NCBI GenBank assembly: GCA_009693325.1
Contig: SHXM01000005.1
Span: 1 to 44,715 of the forward strand
Length of the DNA stretch: 44,715 nt
From: Rhodoferax sp.
Lineage (GTDB): Bacteria; Pseudomonadota; Gammaproteobacteria; Burkholderiales; Burkholderiaceae_C
Reading direction: 5' to 3'
In this document: piece after piece, positions 23,903 to 32,239 of the stretch
Layout: each line of letters begins with the position of its first letter
Numbering within the stretch: the stretch's first letter is position 1
Made by a program: the position numbers and the translations under genes
The notes under the pieces: generated by a model
Told to the model about the DNA's origin: nothing
The model's input: the letters and a program-made list of their open reading frames with translations, nothing else
Database searches by the model: none

Positions 23903-25219
23903 ATGAAAATACGTAACATCGCGATGGCCGGGTTGCTGGCTGCCACTGGCGCCACAGCCCTGGCGCAGGCTAAGGAGCAGTTTTTCCCGGTTCTAACCGG
24001 TCGAACTGGCCCGGTTGCGCCCAATGCTGCCCCCTGGGCAAATGGACATAACGACTACATGAAGCTGGTCAACGCGCGGGGCGGCATCAATGGTGTCAAG
24101 ACTTTGCTGGAGGAGTGTGAAACCGCTTACGACACCGCCCGCGGTGTGGAGTGTTACGAGCGCCTCAAGGGCAAACACGGTGGCGCCACGGTGTTCCAGC
24201 CCTTGTCCACTGGCATCACATTTGCGCTGACCGAAAAGATCCCCGGCGACAAAATTCCCATTATTACCTCGGGCTATGGCCGAAGTGATTCAGCGGATGG
24301 CGGCATTTTCAAGTGGAACTTCCCCCTGATTGGGCACTACTGGGTAGCTGGGGATGCCGTGCTCAAGCACATTGGCAACAAGGTCGGCGGCATGGAAAAC
24401 CTCAAAGGAAAGAAAATTGGCGTCGGCTATCACGACAGCGCTTTTGGCAAAGAGGTCCTGCCAATTTTGCAGGAGCGGGCAGCGCAATATGGTTTCTCTT
24501 TGCTGTTGTTGCCCATTGCGCCTCCCGGCGTTGAGCAAAAAGCTACATGGCTCCAAGTGCGCCAGCAGCAACCTGACTACGTGATTTTGCAGACCTGGGG
24601 TGTGATGACGGCGGCTTCCGTGAAAGAGGCGCAGGCGGTGGGCTACCCTAGAGAAAAAATGTTTGGTACCTGGTGGTCGGGCGCTGAGCCTGATTTGAAG
24701 GATGTTGGGCAGGGTGCCAAGGGCTACAACGCGGTCATGATGCAGCATGGTGCCGAGCCGCAGTCGGCCGTGGTCAAGGAAATTTTGGAGAAGGTGCATG
24801 CCAAGGGGCAGGGAACCGGGGCCAAGGAGGAGGTTGGTGAGGTGCTCTACATGCGCGGTGTAATCGGAGCCATGTTGGCAACGGAAGGTGTTCGTGCAGC
24901 CCAGGAGCGTTTTGGAAAGGGCAAGGTTGTCACGGGTGAGCAGGCCCGCTGGGGCTATGAAAACCTCAACCTGACCCAGGCCAAACTCGACACCCTGGGT
25001 TTCAAGGGCGTGATGCGACCGGTTTCCACCAACTGCGTTGACCACATGGGTGCGGCCTGGGCGCGGGTGCACACCTGGGACGGGGCCAAGTTTGTCTGGA
25101 GTTCCGATTGGCTGCAGGCCGATGAACAAGTGATCAGGCCCTTGGTCAGGAATTCGGCAGACAAATACGCCGCCGAGAAAAAACTGACACGCCGCACCCC
25201 GGCGGACTGCCAGTCCTGA
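23903..25219 (+). CDS. LIV-type ABC transporter periplasmic substrate-binding protein
   Basis: A 438-residue exported binding protein. The signal peptide is MKIRNIAMAGLLAATGATAL with cleavage near ALAQA. The mature part has the two-lobed type I binding fold: LTGRTGPVAPNAAPWANGHN, CYERLKGKHGGATVFQPLST, GKKIGVGYHDSAFGKEV and MFGTWWSGAEPDL. It is longer than leucine-binding proteins and matches the subgroup found with CoA ligases in Betaproteobacteria (recollection). It has a strong GAGGAG site. Base composition is intermediate (33 of 60 GC in 24241-24300) and rises towards the end. Two hairpins follow its stop codon. Confidence 0.92.
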   Translation: MKIRNIAMAGLLAATGATALAQAKEQFFPVLTGRTGPVAPNAAPWANGHNDYMKLVNARGGINGVKTLLEECETAYDTARGVECYERLKGKHGGATVFQPLSTGITFALTEKIPGDKIPIITSGYGRSDSADGGIFKWNFPLIGHYWVAGDAVLKHIGNKVGGMENLKGKKIGVGYHDSAFGKEVLPILQERAAQYGFSLLLLPIAPPGVEQKATWLQVRQQQPDYVILQTWGVMTAASVKEAQAVGYPREKMFGTWWSGAEPDLKDVGQGAKGYNAVMMQHGAEPQSAVVKEILEKVHAKGQGTGAKEEVGEVLYMRGVIGAMLATEGVRAAQERFGKGKVVTGEQARWGYENLNLTQAKLDTLGFKGVMRPVSTNCVDHMGAAWARVHTWDGAKFVWSSDWLQADEQVIRPLVRNSADKYAAEKKLTRRTPADCQS

Positions 25220-25227
25220 TGACCGAT

Positions 25228-25260
25228 CTGTCAGTCCGGGCAGCTTGCCCGGACTGACAG
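25228..25260 (+). terminator. Perfect 15-bp hairpin after the binding-protein gene
   Basis: CTGTCAGTCCGGGCA and TGCCCGGACTGACAG pair perfectly around GCT. It starts eight bases past the stop codon. No U-tract follows. Its place between the binding-protein gene and the second ATPase gene fits a partial terminator or a 3' stabiliser that raises binding-protein mRNA over downstream genes, as known in other binding-protein importer operons. Confidence 0.6.
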
Positions 25261-25261
25261 T

Positions 25262-25297
25262 CCAACCGGCAGCGCTGCGCGCAACGCTGCCGGTTGG
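25262..25297 (+). terminator. Second perfect 13-bp hairpin directly downstream
   Basis: CCAACCGGCAGCG and CGCTGCCGGTTGG pair around a 10-base loop, one base after the first hairpin. The LivF-type gene begins 16 bases later with an AAGGA site. Two stacked stable stems in an operon gap are unusual and point to control of expression stoichiometry. Confidence 0.6.
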
Positions 25298-25313
25298 CAA
25301 ACAGCAAGGATTT

Positions 25314-26123
25314 ATGGACACCCCCACAACAGTGCTCAACGTCAATGGCATTGAGGTCATCTACAGCCATGTTATTTTGGTGCTCAAGGGTGTTTCCCTG
25401 CAGGTGCCCGATGGCAAAATTGTGGCTATTTTGGGAGGCAACGGCGCGGGGAAAACCACCACGTTGCGCGCCGTGTCCAACCTGCTGCGCGGCGAACGCG
25501 GCGCTGTGACCAAGGGCTCGATTGAGCTGCGCGGCGAGCGCATCGAGAACCTGTCGCCGGCCGACCTGGTGCAGCGGGGCGTGGTGCAGGTGATGGAGGG
25601 GCGGCACTGCTTTGCCCACCTGACCATCGAAGAAAACCTGCTCACCGGCGGCTACACCCGTAAAGACAGGGCCGAGATTGCCCGCAACCTGGAAAAGGTG
25701 TACGCCTACTTTCCGCGCCTCAAAATGCGCCGCACCAGCCAGGCCGCCTACACCTCGGGTGGCGAGCAGCAGATGTGTGCCATCGGCCGGGCCCTGATGG
25801 CCAGCCCGAGCATGGTGCTGCTCGACGAGCCCTCGATGGGCCTGGCACCGCAGATCGTGCAAGAGGTGTTCGAGATCGTCAAAGACCTCAACCAAAAAGA
25901 GCGGGTCACCTTTTTGCTGGCCGAGCAGAACACCAACATGGCGCTGCGCTACGCCGACTACGGCTACATCATGGAATCGGGTCGGGTGGTGATGGACGGC
26001 GTGGCGAGTGACCTGGCCAACAACGAAGACGTCAAGGAGTTCTACCTGGGCGTGGGCGGTGGCGAGCGCAAGAGCTTTAAAGACGTGAAGAGTTACAAGC
26101 GGCGCAAGCGCTGGCTGGCCTGA
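25314..26123 (+). CDS. LivF-type ABC transporter ATPase
   Basis: A 269-residue ATPase. Walker A is GGNGAGKTTT, the signature region reads TSGGEQQMCAIGRALM, Walker B is MVLLDEPSMGLAP and the switch is LLAEQNTNMAL. The PxLGLAPxI-type Walker B tail is the LivF mark. It carries a basic C-terminal tail (KSYKRRKRWLA) not usual for LivF. The start at 25314 follows an AAGGA site; the open frame further upstream crosses the hairpins. It completes the importer with the LivG-type ATPase. Confidence 0.93.
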   Translation: MDTPTTVLNVNGIEVIYSHVILVLKGVSLQVPDGKIVAILGGNGAGKTTTLRAVSNLLRGERGAVTKGSIELRGERIENLSPADLVQRGVVQVMEGRHCFAHLTIEENLLTGGYTRKDRAEIARNLEKVYAYFPRLKMRRTSQAAYTSGGEQQMCAIGRALMASPSMVLLDEPSMGLAPQIVQEVFEIVKDLNQKERVTFLLAEQNTNMALRYADYGYIMESGRVVMDGVASDLANNEDVKEFYLGVGGGERKSFKDVKSYKRRKRWLA

Positions 26124-26134
26124 GGAAGACGCCC

Positions 26135-27391
26135 ATGACGACTTTTTTTGACATGCTAGAAACCCGCGAGCCAGCCCAGCGCGAGGCCGCACTGATGGCC
26201 GCCTTGCCAGCGCAGGTGGCCCATGCCAAGCAGGCCGCGGCCGCGCTGGCACAAATTCTGGCGGCGGTGGATCCTGCCGCCGTGACCAGCCGGCAGGCCC
26301 TGGCGCAGCTGCCGGTGACGCGCAAGCACGAGCTGCTGGAGCGCCAGCAGGCCAGCCGTGCCGTGGCCGGCGGCGATGTGTTTGGCGGCTTCAGCACCCT
26401 GGGCTATGGCGCGCAGATGCCGCGCCTGTTTGCCAGCCCGGGCCCGATTTACGAGCCCGAAGGCGCGGGCCGTGACTACTGGCGCATGGCGCGGGCCATT
26501 TTTGCCGCGGGGTTTCGCCCGGGTGAGCTGATTCACAACTGTTTCAGCTACCACTTTGTGCCGGCCGGCTCGATGATGGAGTCGGGCGCCCATGCGTTGG
26601 GCTGCACCGTGTTTGCGGGCGGCACCGGCCAGACCGAGCAGCAGGTGCAGGCCATGGCGCAGTTGCAGCCGGCGGGCTACATCGGCACCCCGAGCTTTTT
26701 GAAAATCATTGTCGACAAGGCCGCCGAGATGGGCGTGGCCCTGCCCAGCGTCACCAAGGCCATGTTTGGCGGTGAGGCGTACCCGCCCTCGCTGCGAGAC
26801 TGGTTTGCCGCGCGCGGGATTGCCGGCTACCAGTGCTATGCCACCGCCGATGTCGGCTCGATCGCGTTTGAGACCGCCGCCCGAGAGGGTCTGGTGCTCG
26901 ACGAGGGCGTGATTGTGGAGATCGTGCGCCCCGGCACCGGCGACCCGGTGGCCGACGGCGAAGTTGGTGAGCTGGTGGTGACCAGCCTGAACCCGGCCTA
27001 CCCGCTGATCCGCTTTGGCACGGGCGACCTGTCGGCGGTGCTGGCCGGACCCTGCCCCACGGGGCGTACCAACACCCGCATCAAGGGCTGGATGGGTCGG
27101 GCCGACCAGACCACCAAAATTCGCGGCATGTTTGTGCACCCGGCTCAGGTGGATGCTATTGCCAAGCGCTTCCCAGAGGTCGTCCGGGCGCGGCTGGTGG
27201 TCACCGGCGAGATGGCCAACGACGCCATGACGCTCAAGGTCGAGACGGCGGGCGAGCCAGCGGCGCTGGCCAGCCGCATTGGGGAGGCCATTCGCGACAT
27301 CACCAAGTTGCGCGGCGATGTCGAACTGCTGCCACTGGGTAGCCTGCCCAATGACGGCAAGGTGATTGAGGACGCCCGGAGTTACAAATAG
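26135..27391 (+). CDS. PaaK-like phenylacetate-CoA ligase family protein
   Basis: A 418-residue ANL protein of the PaaK/CoF-synthetase type: FSTLGYGAQMPRLFASPGPI, FRPGELIHNCFSYHFVPAGS, KAMFGGEAYPPSLRDWF, YPLIRFGTGDLSAVL and GRADQTTKIRGMFVHPAQV. It is last in the importer operon, 11 bases after the LivF-type gene. It is a second CoA ligase beside the FAA1-like enzyme, so either two classes of substrate are taken up or the enzymes act in sequence. The usual P-loop SSGTTGKP is replaced by LFASPGPI, so adenylation chemistry may be altered; similar replacements occur in this subgroup as I recall. Confidence 0.85.
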   Translation: MTTFFDMLETREPAQREAALMAALPAQVAHAKQAAAALAQILAAVDPAAVTSRQALAQLPVTRKHELLERQQASRAVAGGDVFGGFSTLGYGAQMPRLFASPGPIYEPEGAGRDYWRMARAIFAAGFRPGELIHNCFSYHFVPAGSMMESGAHALGCTVFAGGTGQTEQQVQAMAQLQPAGYIGTPSFLKIIVDKAAEMGVALPSVTKAMFGGEAYPPSLRDWFAARGIAGYQCYATADVGSIAFETAAREGLVLDEGVIVEIVRPGTGDPVADGEVGELVVTSLNPAYPLIRFGTGDLSAVLAGPCPTGRTNTRIKGWMGRADQTTKIRGMFVHPAQVDAIAKRFPEVVRARLVVTGEMANDAMTLKVETAGEPAALASRIGEAIRDITKLRGDVELLPLGSLPNDGKVIEDARSYK

Positions 27392-27525
27392 GTGAGATGC
27401 AAGTTGGAAGGCTTGACTTGCGATAAGCTCGCGTCAATCCGTCGTCGGCCTAGGTAGTTTCCGCATTGCGCGCAAGGCCTGGCCCCGCTACCCTTTGCTG
27501 TGTTTGTTTAAATTGGAGACTTGAA

Positions 27526-28509
27526 ATGAAACGTTTGCTAGTTCTTGCTGCTGCCACCGCCGCCCTGTTTGCCCAGGCCCAAACCTACCCCGGCAGCAAG
27601 CCCATCACACTGGTGGTGCCTTTTGCAGCGGGCGGCCCCACCGACCTGGTGGCGCGCCAGCTTGGCGAGGCCATGCGCAAAACCCTGCCGGGCAGCAACT
27701 TTGTAGTTGAAAACGTCAACGGTGCTGGCGGCACCATCGGTGCGACCAAGGTGGCCAAGGCAGCGCCCGATGGCCACACGCTGCTGGTTTGGCACATTGG
27801 CATGGCGGCTACTGCCGGCCTGTACCGCAAGCTGCAGTACAAGCCGCTGGAAGACTTTGAATACCTGGGCATGATCAACGATGTGCCCATGACCCTGGTT
27901 GGCAAGCCGCAACTGCCGGCCAACACCTACCGCGACTTTGAGAACTACATCCGTGCCAATGGCGGCGCGCTCAATATTGCCCATGCCGGTTTGGGCTCTG
28001 CCTCGCACCTGTGCGGCCTGATGTGGCAGTCAGCGGTGAACGCCAAAGAGGCCATGACCACCATACCTTACAACGGCACTGGCCCGGCCATGATCGCGCT
28101 CATCAGCGGGCAGGTCGATTTGATGTGCGACCAAACCACCAACACCACGCAGCAAATCGAGACTGGCCGGGTCAAGGCCTTTGCTGTCACCACGGCCGGG
28201 CGTCTGAACAACCACAAGTTGCTCAAAGACTATCCCTCGCTGCAGGAGATGGGCCTCAAGGGCTTCAACTTGACGGTCTGGCATGGCATGTATGCGCCCA
28301 AGGGTACGCCGCCGGCGGTGCTCAAGCAACTCAACGAGGCCATGAAGGCCGCCCTGAAAGACCCCGAGTTTCTCAAAATGCAGGAAGCCCTGGGCGCGGT
28401 GGTGGTCACCGACAAGCGCGTGGACCCCGAAGGCCACAAGGCTTTTGTAACCGCCGAGATCGCCAAGCTCAAGCCAGCCATCGAAGCTGCTGGCAAATTT
28501 GCGGACTGA
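27526..28509 (+). CDS. Bug/TctC-family periplasmic receptor protein (second)
   Basis: A 327-residue exported protein. The signal peptide is [23 protein letters not shown], and the mature start [20 protein letters not shown] is the Bug signature. [43 protein letters not shown] and [12 protein letters not shown] follow. Two cysteines (HLCGLMW, DLMCDQ) could form a disulfide. The ribosome site GGAGA lies nine bases before the ATG. It is followed by a third Bug gene only four bases downstream. Confidence 0.92.
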   Translation: MKRLLVLAAATAALFAQAQTYPGSKPITLVVPFAAGGPTDLVARQLGEAMRKTLPGSNFVVENVNGAGGTIGATKVAKAAPDGHTLLVWHIGMAATAGLYRKLQYKPLEDFEYLGMINDVPMTLVGKPQLPANTYRDFENYIRANGGALNIAHAGLGSASHLCGLMWQSAVNAKEAMTTIPYNGTGPAMIALISGQVDLMCDQTTNTTQQIETGRVKAFAVTTAGRLNNHKLLKDYPSLQEMGLKGFNLTVWHGMYAPKGTPPAVLKQLNEAMKAALKDPEFLKMQEALGAVVVTDKRVDPEGHKAFVTAEIAKLKPAIEAAGKFAD

Positions 28510-28513
28510 CGCC

Positions 28514-29530
28514 ATGCAAACCTGTCTCAGGGCTCAGGGGTTCAAGGCGCTCGCCCACGCCAGTGTTCTTGCAGTTGCCGGGCTCTGCCTGGCGGCCTCG
28601 GCATTGGCTCAGGGCAGCTGGCCGAGCCGGCCGGTGAAGATCGTGGTGCCGTTTGCGCCAGGTGGCACCACCGACATCCTGGCCCGGGCGGTTGCGCCTG
28701 AGCTGGCCCGGGCCTTTGGACAATCCTTTGTGGTGGAAAACCGGGGTGGTGCTGGCGGCAATATCGGCGCCGAGCAGGTCGCCAAAGCGCCAGGCGATGG
28801 CTACACCCTGTTGATGGGTACGGTTGGCACGCACGGCATCAACAAGTCGCTGTATGCCAAGCTGGCCTACGACCCGCAAAAAGACTTTGCCCCGATCACC
28901 CTGGTGGCCGGCGTACCCAATGTGATGGTCATGAACACCGAGCGGGCCCGACAACTGGGCATCAACAGCGTGCCAGACTTCATCAAGTATGCGCGCAGTC
29001 ATCCCGGCGAGTTCAACATGGCCTCTAGCGGCAGTGGCACCTCCATCCACCTGGCCGGCGAGTTGTTCAAGTCGATGACTGGTGTCAGCATGACGCACGT
29101 TCCCTACACCGGCTCCGGGCCGGCACTGCTGGGTCTGGTGGCGGGCCAGGTCGATGTCATGTTTGACAACCTACCCTCCTCAATGGCGCTAATCAAGGGC
29201 GGCAAGCTCAAGGCTTTTGCGGTCACCAGTGGCTCGCGCTCGCTGGCTATGCCGGACCTTCCGACGATCGAAGAGGCCGGCCAACTCAAAGGCTTTGAGG
29301 CAAGCAGCTGGTTCGGTTTGCTGGCACCGGCCGGCACGCCCGCTGAGGTAGTGAGCCGCCTGCAGCAAGAAACTGCCAAGGCCCTGAACTCCCCCGACAT
29401 GAAAGAAAAACTGCTGCTCCAAGGCGCGATTCCCAGCGGCAACACGCCACAAGAGTTTGCCGCACTGATCGAGGCTGAAATCAAAAAGTGGGCTCTGGTG
29501 GTCAAGGCCTCTGGCGCCCGGGTGGACTAA
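28514..29530 (+). CDS. Bug/TctC-family periplasmic receptor protein (third)
   Basis: A 338-residue exported receptor with a longer N-region before its hydrophobic signal segment ([20 protein letters not shown]). The mature part reads [72 protein letters not shown] and [13 protein letters not shown]. No strong ribosome site precedes ATG 28514, so translation probably depends on coupling to the preceding gene, whose stop ends four bases earlier. Despite adjacency it differs throughout from its neighbour, so this is not a recent duplication. Confidence 0.92.
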   Translation: MQTCLRAQGFKALAHASVLAVAGLCLAASALAQGSWPSRPVKIVVPFAPGGTTDILARAVAPELARAFGQSFVVENRGGAGGNIGAEQVAKAPGDGYTLLMGTVGTHGINKSLYAKLAYDPQKDFAPITLVAGVPNVMVMNTERARQLGINSVPDFIKYARSHPGEFNMASSGSGTSIHLAGELFKSMTGVSMTHVPYTGSGPALLGLVAGQVDVMFDNLPSSMALIKGGKLKAFAVTSGSRSLAMPDLPTIEEAGQLKGFEASSWFGLLAPAGTPAEVVSRLQQETAKALNSPDMKEKLLLQGAIPSGNTPQEFAALIEAEIKKWALVVKASGARVD

Positions 29531-29554
29531 AAATATCAGCCTGAGGCGATGGCC

Positions 29555-30505
29555 ATGAAAGCCCAAGCTATTGTTTTCCATGCCCCCCAGTCCCTCTCGG
29601 TCACCGCCCTGGAGATCGCCGATCTTGGTGACCCGGATGTTGAGGTAGAAGTCGACTTCACCGGCATCAGCACCGGCACCGAGCGCCTGCTGTGGGACGG
29701 CACCATGCCACCTTTTCCAGGACTGGACTACCCATTGGTGCCTGGCTACGAGGCCGTGGGCCGGGTGGTGCGGCGCGGTGCTGCTGCCCTTGAGCTCGAC
29801 CTTGGCGCTCAGGTTTTTGTACCCGGCTCTTACAGCTTCAAGGGTGTGCAAAATATTTTTGGCGGCTCGGGCGCACGCTTGATCGTGCCGCAGGAGCGGG
29901 CGGTCAAGGTGCCGGCCGAGCTCGGTGCCAAGACAGTCCTGATGGCCTTGGCGGCCACCGCCTACCATGCGCTGTCTTTGGGCGGCCAGCGCGACCCCAT
30001 CATCGCGCCGGACTTGATTGTTGGCCATGGCGTGATGGGACGCCTGCTCGCCCGCCTGGTGCTGGCGCTTGGCCTGCCTGCACCGACCGTGTGGGAAACC
30101 CAGGCCATCCGGCAGCAGGGTGGGCAGGGCTATTCGGTCATTCATCCGCGAGACGACGAGCGCAAGAATTACTGCGTGATTTACGATGTCAGCGGCGACG
30201 CAGGCATCCTCAACGCGCTGATCGCCCGCTTGCAATCAGGCGGTGAGGTGGTGCTGGCCGGTTTTTACAAGCAAGACCTCAGCTTTGCCTATGCCCCGGC
30301 TTTCATGCGGGAGGCCCAGATCCGGGTGGCCGCCCAGTGGAAAAAGTCAGACCTGCTGGCCGTGAGCGATTTGATTCACAGTGGCAAACTGGCACTGGAC
30401 GGTTTGCTCACCCACAGCCAGACCCCGGGGCAGGCCCGGCAGGCTTACGAGCAGGCTTTTGCCGATCCGCAGTGCCTGAAAATGACCATTGATTGGCGCA
30501 CCTGA
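29555..30505 (+). CDS. bchC: BchC-type 3-hydroxyethyl bacteriochlorophyllide a dehydrogenase homologue
   Basis: A 316-residue medium-chain dehydrogenase/reductase that fits BchC throughout. Matching stretches are SGISTGTERLLWDGTMPPFPG (as FTGISTGTERLLW), YPLVPGYEAVGRVV, VFVPGSYSFKGVQNIFGGSG, LIVGHGVMGRLLARL, YDVSGDAGILNALIARL and LKMTIDWRT. In phototrophs BchC oxidises the hydroxyethyl group to acetyl late in bacteriochlorophyll a synthesis. I prefer the ATG at 29555: GAGG lies eight bases before it but only two before the ATG at 29549. It lies 24 bases after a Bug gene and no bchX, bchY, bchZ or puf genes follow. It is either a displaced photosynthesis gene or a close paralogue with another alcohol substrate. 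Confidence 0.85.
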   Translation: MKAQAIVFHAPQSLSVTALEIADLGDPDVEVEVDFTGISTGTERLLWDGTMPPFPGLDYPLVPGYEAVGRVVRRGAAALELDLGAQVFVPGSYSFKGVQNIFGGSGARLIVPQERAVKVPAELGAKTVLMALAATAYHALSLGGQRDPIIAPDLIVGHGVMGRLLARLVLALGLPAPTVWETQAIRQQGGQGYSVIHPRDDERKNYCVIYDVSGDAGILNALIARLQSGGEVVLAGFYKQDLSFAYAPAFMREAQIRVAAQWKKSDLLAVSDLIHSGKLALDGLLTHSQTPGQARQAYEQAFADPQCLKMTIDWRT

Positions 30506-30609
30506 GATGCGCTTTGCTGTTGAGTGACTGGGCCCAGCAAGACCTGATGCAGGGTTTGTCTGTCACACTGCACTGATCTCTTTGGCTGCGGCCCCGTAAC
30601 CCGGGCAGC

Positions 30610-30945
30610 CTAAACACCCCACATCACCGCCTCACCCGCCTGCTCGCAGCGCCGCAGCATCTCGATGAAGGGGTGGGCGCGTAGGCGTAGGCTGATGCCG
30701 CCCGACTGGGGCGGCCCTGTGTGTTGAGCCAGGGCCTCTGCGACCGCGGCCTGCTGCTGGGCCTCCTCTTGGGCCACAGCCGCTTGCAGCGCCGCAATCG
30801 CGCCGGGTATTTGCTCGGGCAGCAGGATGCCTTGGCCGCTCGGTGTGCCAGGTTTGTCCAGGCCGATGATGCGCAATATGCGTTGGCCATTAGGTTGCAA
30901 CATGATCAAGTCGCCGGTGACTCGGGATTTGAATTTATAGAGCAT
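30610..30945 (-). CDS. DUF1840 family protein
   Basis: A 111-residue cytoplasmic protein starting MLYKFKSRVTGDLIMLQPNG. It continues IIGLDKPGTPSGQGILLPEQ and ends LRAHPFIEMLRRCEQAGE then AVMWGV. This is the DUF1840 pattern, common in Burkholderiales and without a known function. The middle is an alanine- and glutamine-rich helix (about residues 48-72). It starts 15 bases after the RIO kinase stop and is probably cotranscribed with it. Confidence 0.85.
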   Translation of the reverse strand: MLYKFKSRVTGDLIMLQPNGQRILRIIGLDKPGTPSGQGILLPEQIPGAIAALQAAVAQEEAQQQAAVAEALAQHTGPPQSGGISLRLRAHPFIEMLRRCEQAGEAVMWGV

Positions 30946-30959
30946 TTGCCAACTCTGCT

Positions 30960-31820
30960 TTAGCTTGCCATCTGCATGCGCAAACGACGCGCTGCATCCT
31001 CGGCCCGCGCGTCGTCAATTTCTCGGATCAGGCCGCGCACATCCACCGCGCCAGCCTGAGGCGTGAACTGGCCGTTGAGCAGCACATCGGCGCTGAGTAC
31101 ACCGCGCTGGTACAGGGCCCAGATTTCTGGCCCGTAGTGGGTCTGTAGCAGGCTGGGCGCAAAGCGGCCAAAGAAGTCGCGCAGCTTGGCCACATCGCGC
31201 AGCAGCATGCGCTGGGCATGGTTGTTTCCGGCGGCGTCCACCGCTTGGGGCAGGTCGATGATCACCGGCACCGCTTCGCCTGCGTCTTGCCCGAGCAGGA
31301 TGTTGAACTCGGAGAGGTCGCCGTGCACAATGCCGGCGCCCAGCATGCGGACCACCTCGCCAATCAGGGTGGCATGGTGGACTTCAGCCTGCTCTGCGCT
31401 GAAGGCAACATCATTCAGGCGCGGTGCGGCATCGCCGTTGGCGTCGGTCACCAGCTCCATCAGCAGCACGCCCTCAAAGAAGTTGTAGGGCTTGGGCACC
31501 CGCACGCCGGCGTTGGCTAGACGGTACAGCGCATCCACCTCGGCACTCTGCCAGGCCGCCTCCTGTGCCTGGCGGCCAAATCGCGTGCCCTTGGCCATGG
31601 TGCGGGCCTGGCGCGAGTTCTTCACCTTGCGGTTCTCGGTGTAGTCCACCGCCTGCCGAAAACTGCGCTGGTTCGCCTCCTTGTAAATCTTGGCGCATCG
31701 GGTCTCGCTGCCGCAGCGCACCACAAACACCTCAGCCTCCTTGCCGCTCATCAGTTGGCGCACCACGCTGTCAATGAGGCCTTCCTCCACCAGGGTTTGC
31801 AGTCGGGCGGGGGCTTTCAT
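30960..31820 (-). CDS. RIO1-type serine kinase
   Basis: A 286-residue kinase of the bacterial RIO1 (PA4780-like) group. The nucleotide loop is MSGKEAEVFVVRCG, the ATP-binding lysine K44 (CAKIYK), the catalytic loop VHGDLSEFNIL (D168) and the metal-binding loop IIDLPQAVD (D189). RIO proteins phosphorylate serine or act as ATPases; substrates in bacteria are largely unknown. The start at 31820 (MKAPARLQTL) overlaps the vapC stop as ATGA. The upstream open frame lies within vapC. The unusual coupling ties its translation to a toxin-antitoxin module. Confidence 0.9.
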   Translation of the reverse strand: MKAPARLQTLVEEGLIDSVVRQLMSGKEAEVFVVRCGSETRCAKIYKEANQRSFRQAVDYTENRKVKNSRQARTMAKGTRFGRQAQEAAWQSAEVDALYRLANAGVRVPKPYNFFEGVLLMELVTDANGDAAPRLNDVAFSAEQAEVHHATLIGEVVRMLGAGIVHGDLSEFNILLGQDAGEAVPVIIDLPQAVDAAGNNHAQRMLLRDVAKLRDFFGRFAPSLLQTHYGPEIWALYQRGVLSADVLLNGQFTPQAGAVDVRGLIREIDDARAEDAARRLRMQMAS

Positions 31821-32239
31821 CGATCGCCCCCCAGCAGCTTTACCTGCGGGTTCCAACTCGCCGTGCCGGCGCGTCGGGCAAACCGCTTGTCGTCAAACGT
31901 GACCATGCTGGTGCAATGGCGGCACGAGGCATGGTGCAGCGCGTCGGCAAAGTCAAAGCCCTGCGCCAACGCGGCGGTGGCCAGGTCCAGTGCCACCCGG
32001 TCTTCAATGTCCACGTTGGGCATGCCGAGCAGGTGGTTCATCACGGCCTGCACCTCGTCCGGCGCGTTCTTGTAGTAGCCGCGCAGCACCCATTCAAGTT
32101 CCAGCAGCACGGTTTTGCTGACAAACAGGCGTTTGCCGCTTTCGAGCAGTTGCCGGGCAGACTCGCTTTCCTGCCTGGACGGCGCGTCGCTGCTGGCCAC
32201 AAAGTAGCGGGCCAAGACGTTGGTATCCAGGCCGATCAT
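31817..32239 (-). CDS. vapC: VapC-type PIN-domain ribonuclease toxin
   Basis: A 140-residue PIN-domain protein. Acidic metal-binding residues are D5 (IGLDTNVL), E47 (VLLELEWVL), D96/D99 (FDFADALH) and D116 (VTFDDKRF). These are expected to form a Mg-dependent endoribonuclease, classically directed at tRNA. It overlaps vapB upstream and the RIO kinase gene downstream, each by ATGA. All catalytic residues are present, so the toxin is probably active unless bound by VapB. Confidence 0.9.
   Translation of the reverse strand: MIGLDTNVLARYFVASSDAPSRQESESARQLLESGKRLFVSKTVLLELEWVLRGYYKNAPDEVQAVMNHLLGMPNVDIEDRVALDLATAALAQGFDFADALHHASCRHCTSMVTFDDKRFARRAGTASWNPQVKLLGGDR

Noticed and set aside
27413-27440. 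Imperfect palindrome TTGAC..GCGA/TCGC.GTCAA before the second Bug gene
   Set aside because: The arms need a two-base gap to align and no promoter elements fit around it; too weak to list as an operator.
29555-30505. Start of a photosynthesis gene cluster
   Set aside because: No bchX, bchY, bchZ, puf, crt or other pigment genes follow or precede; only the single bchC homologue is present.
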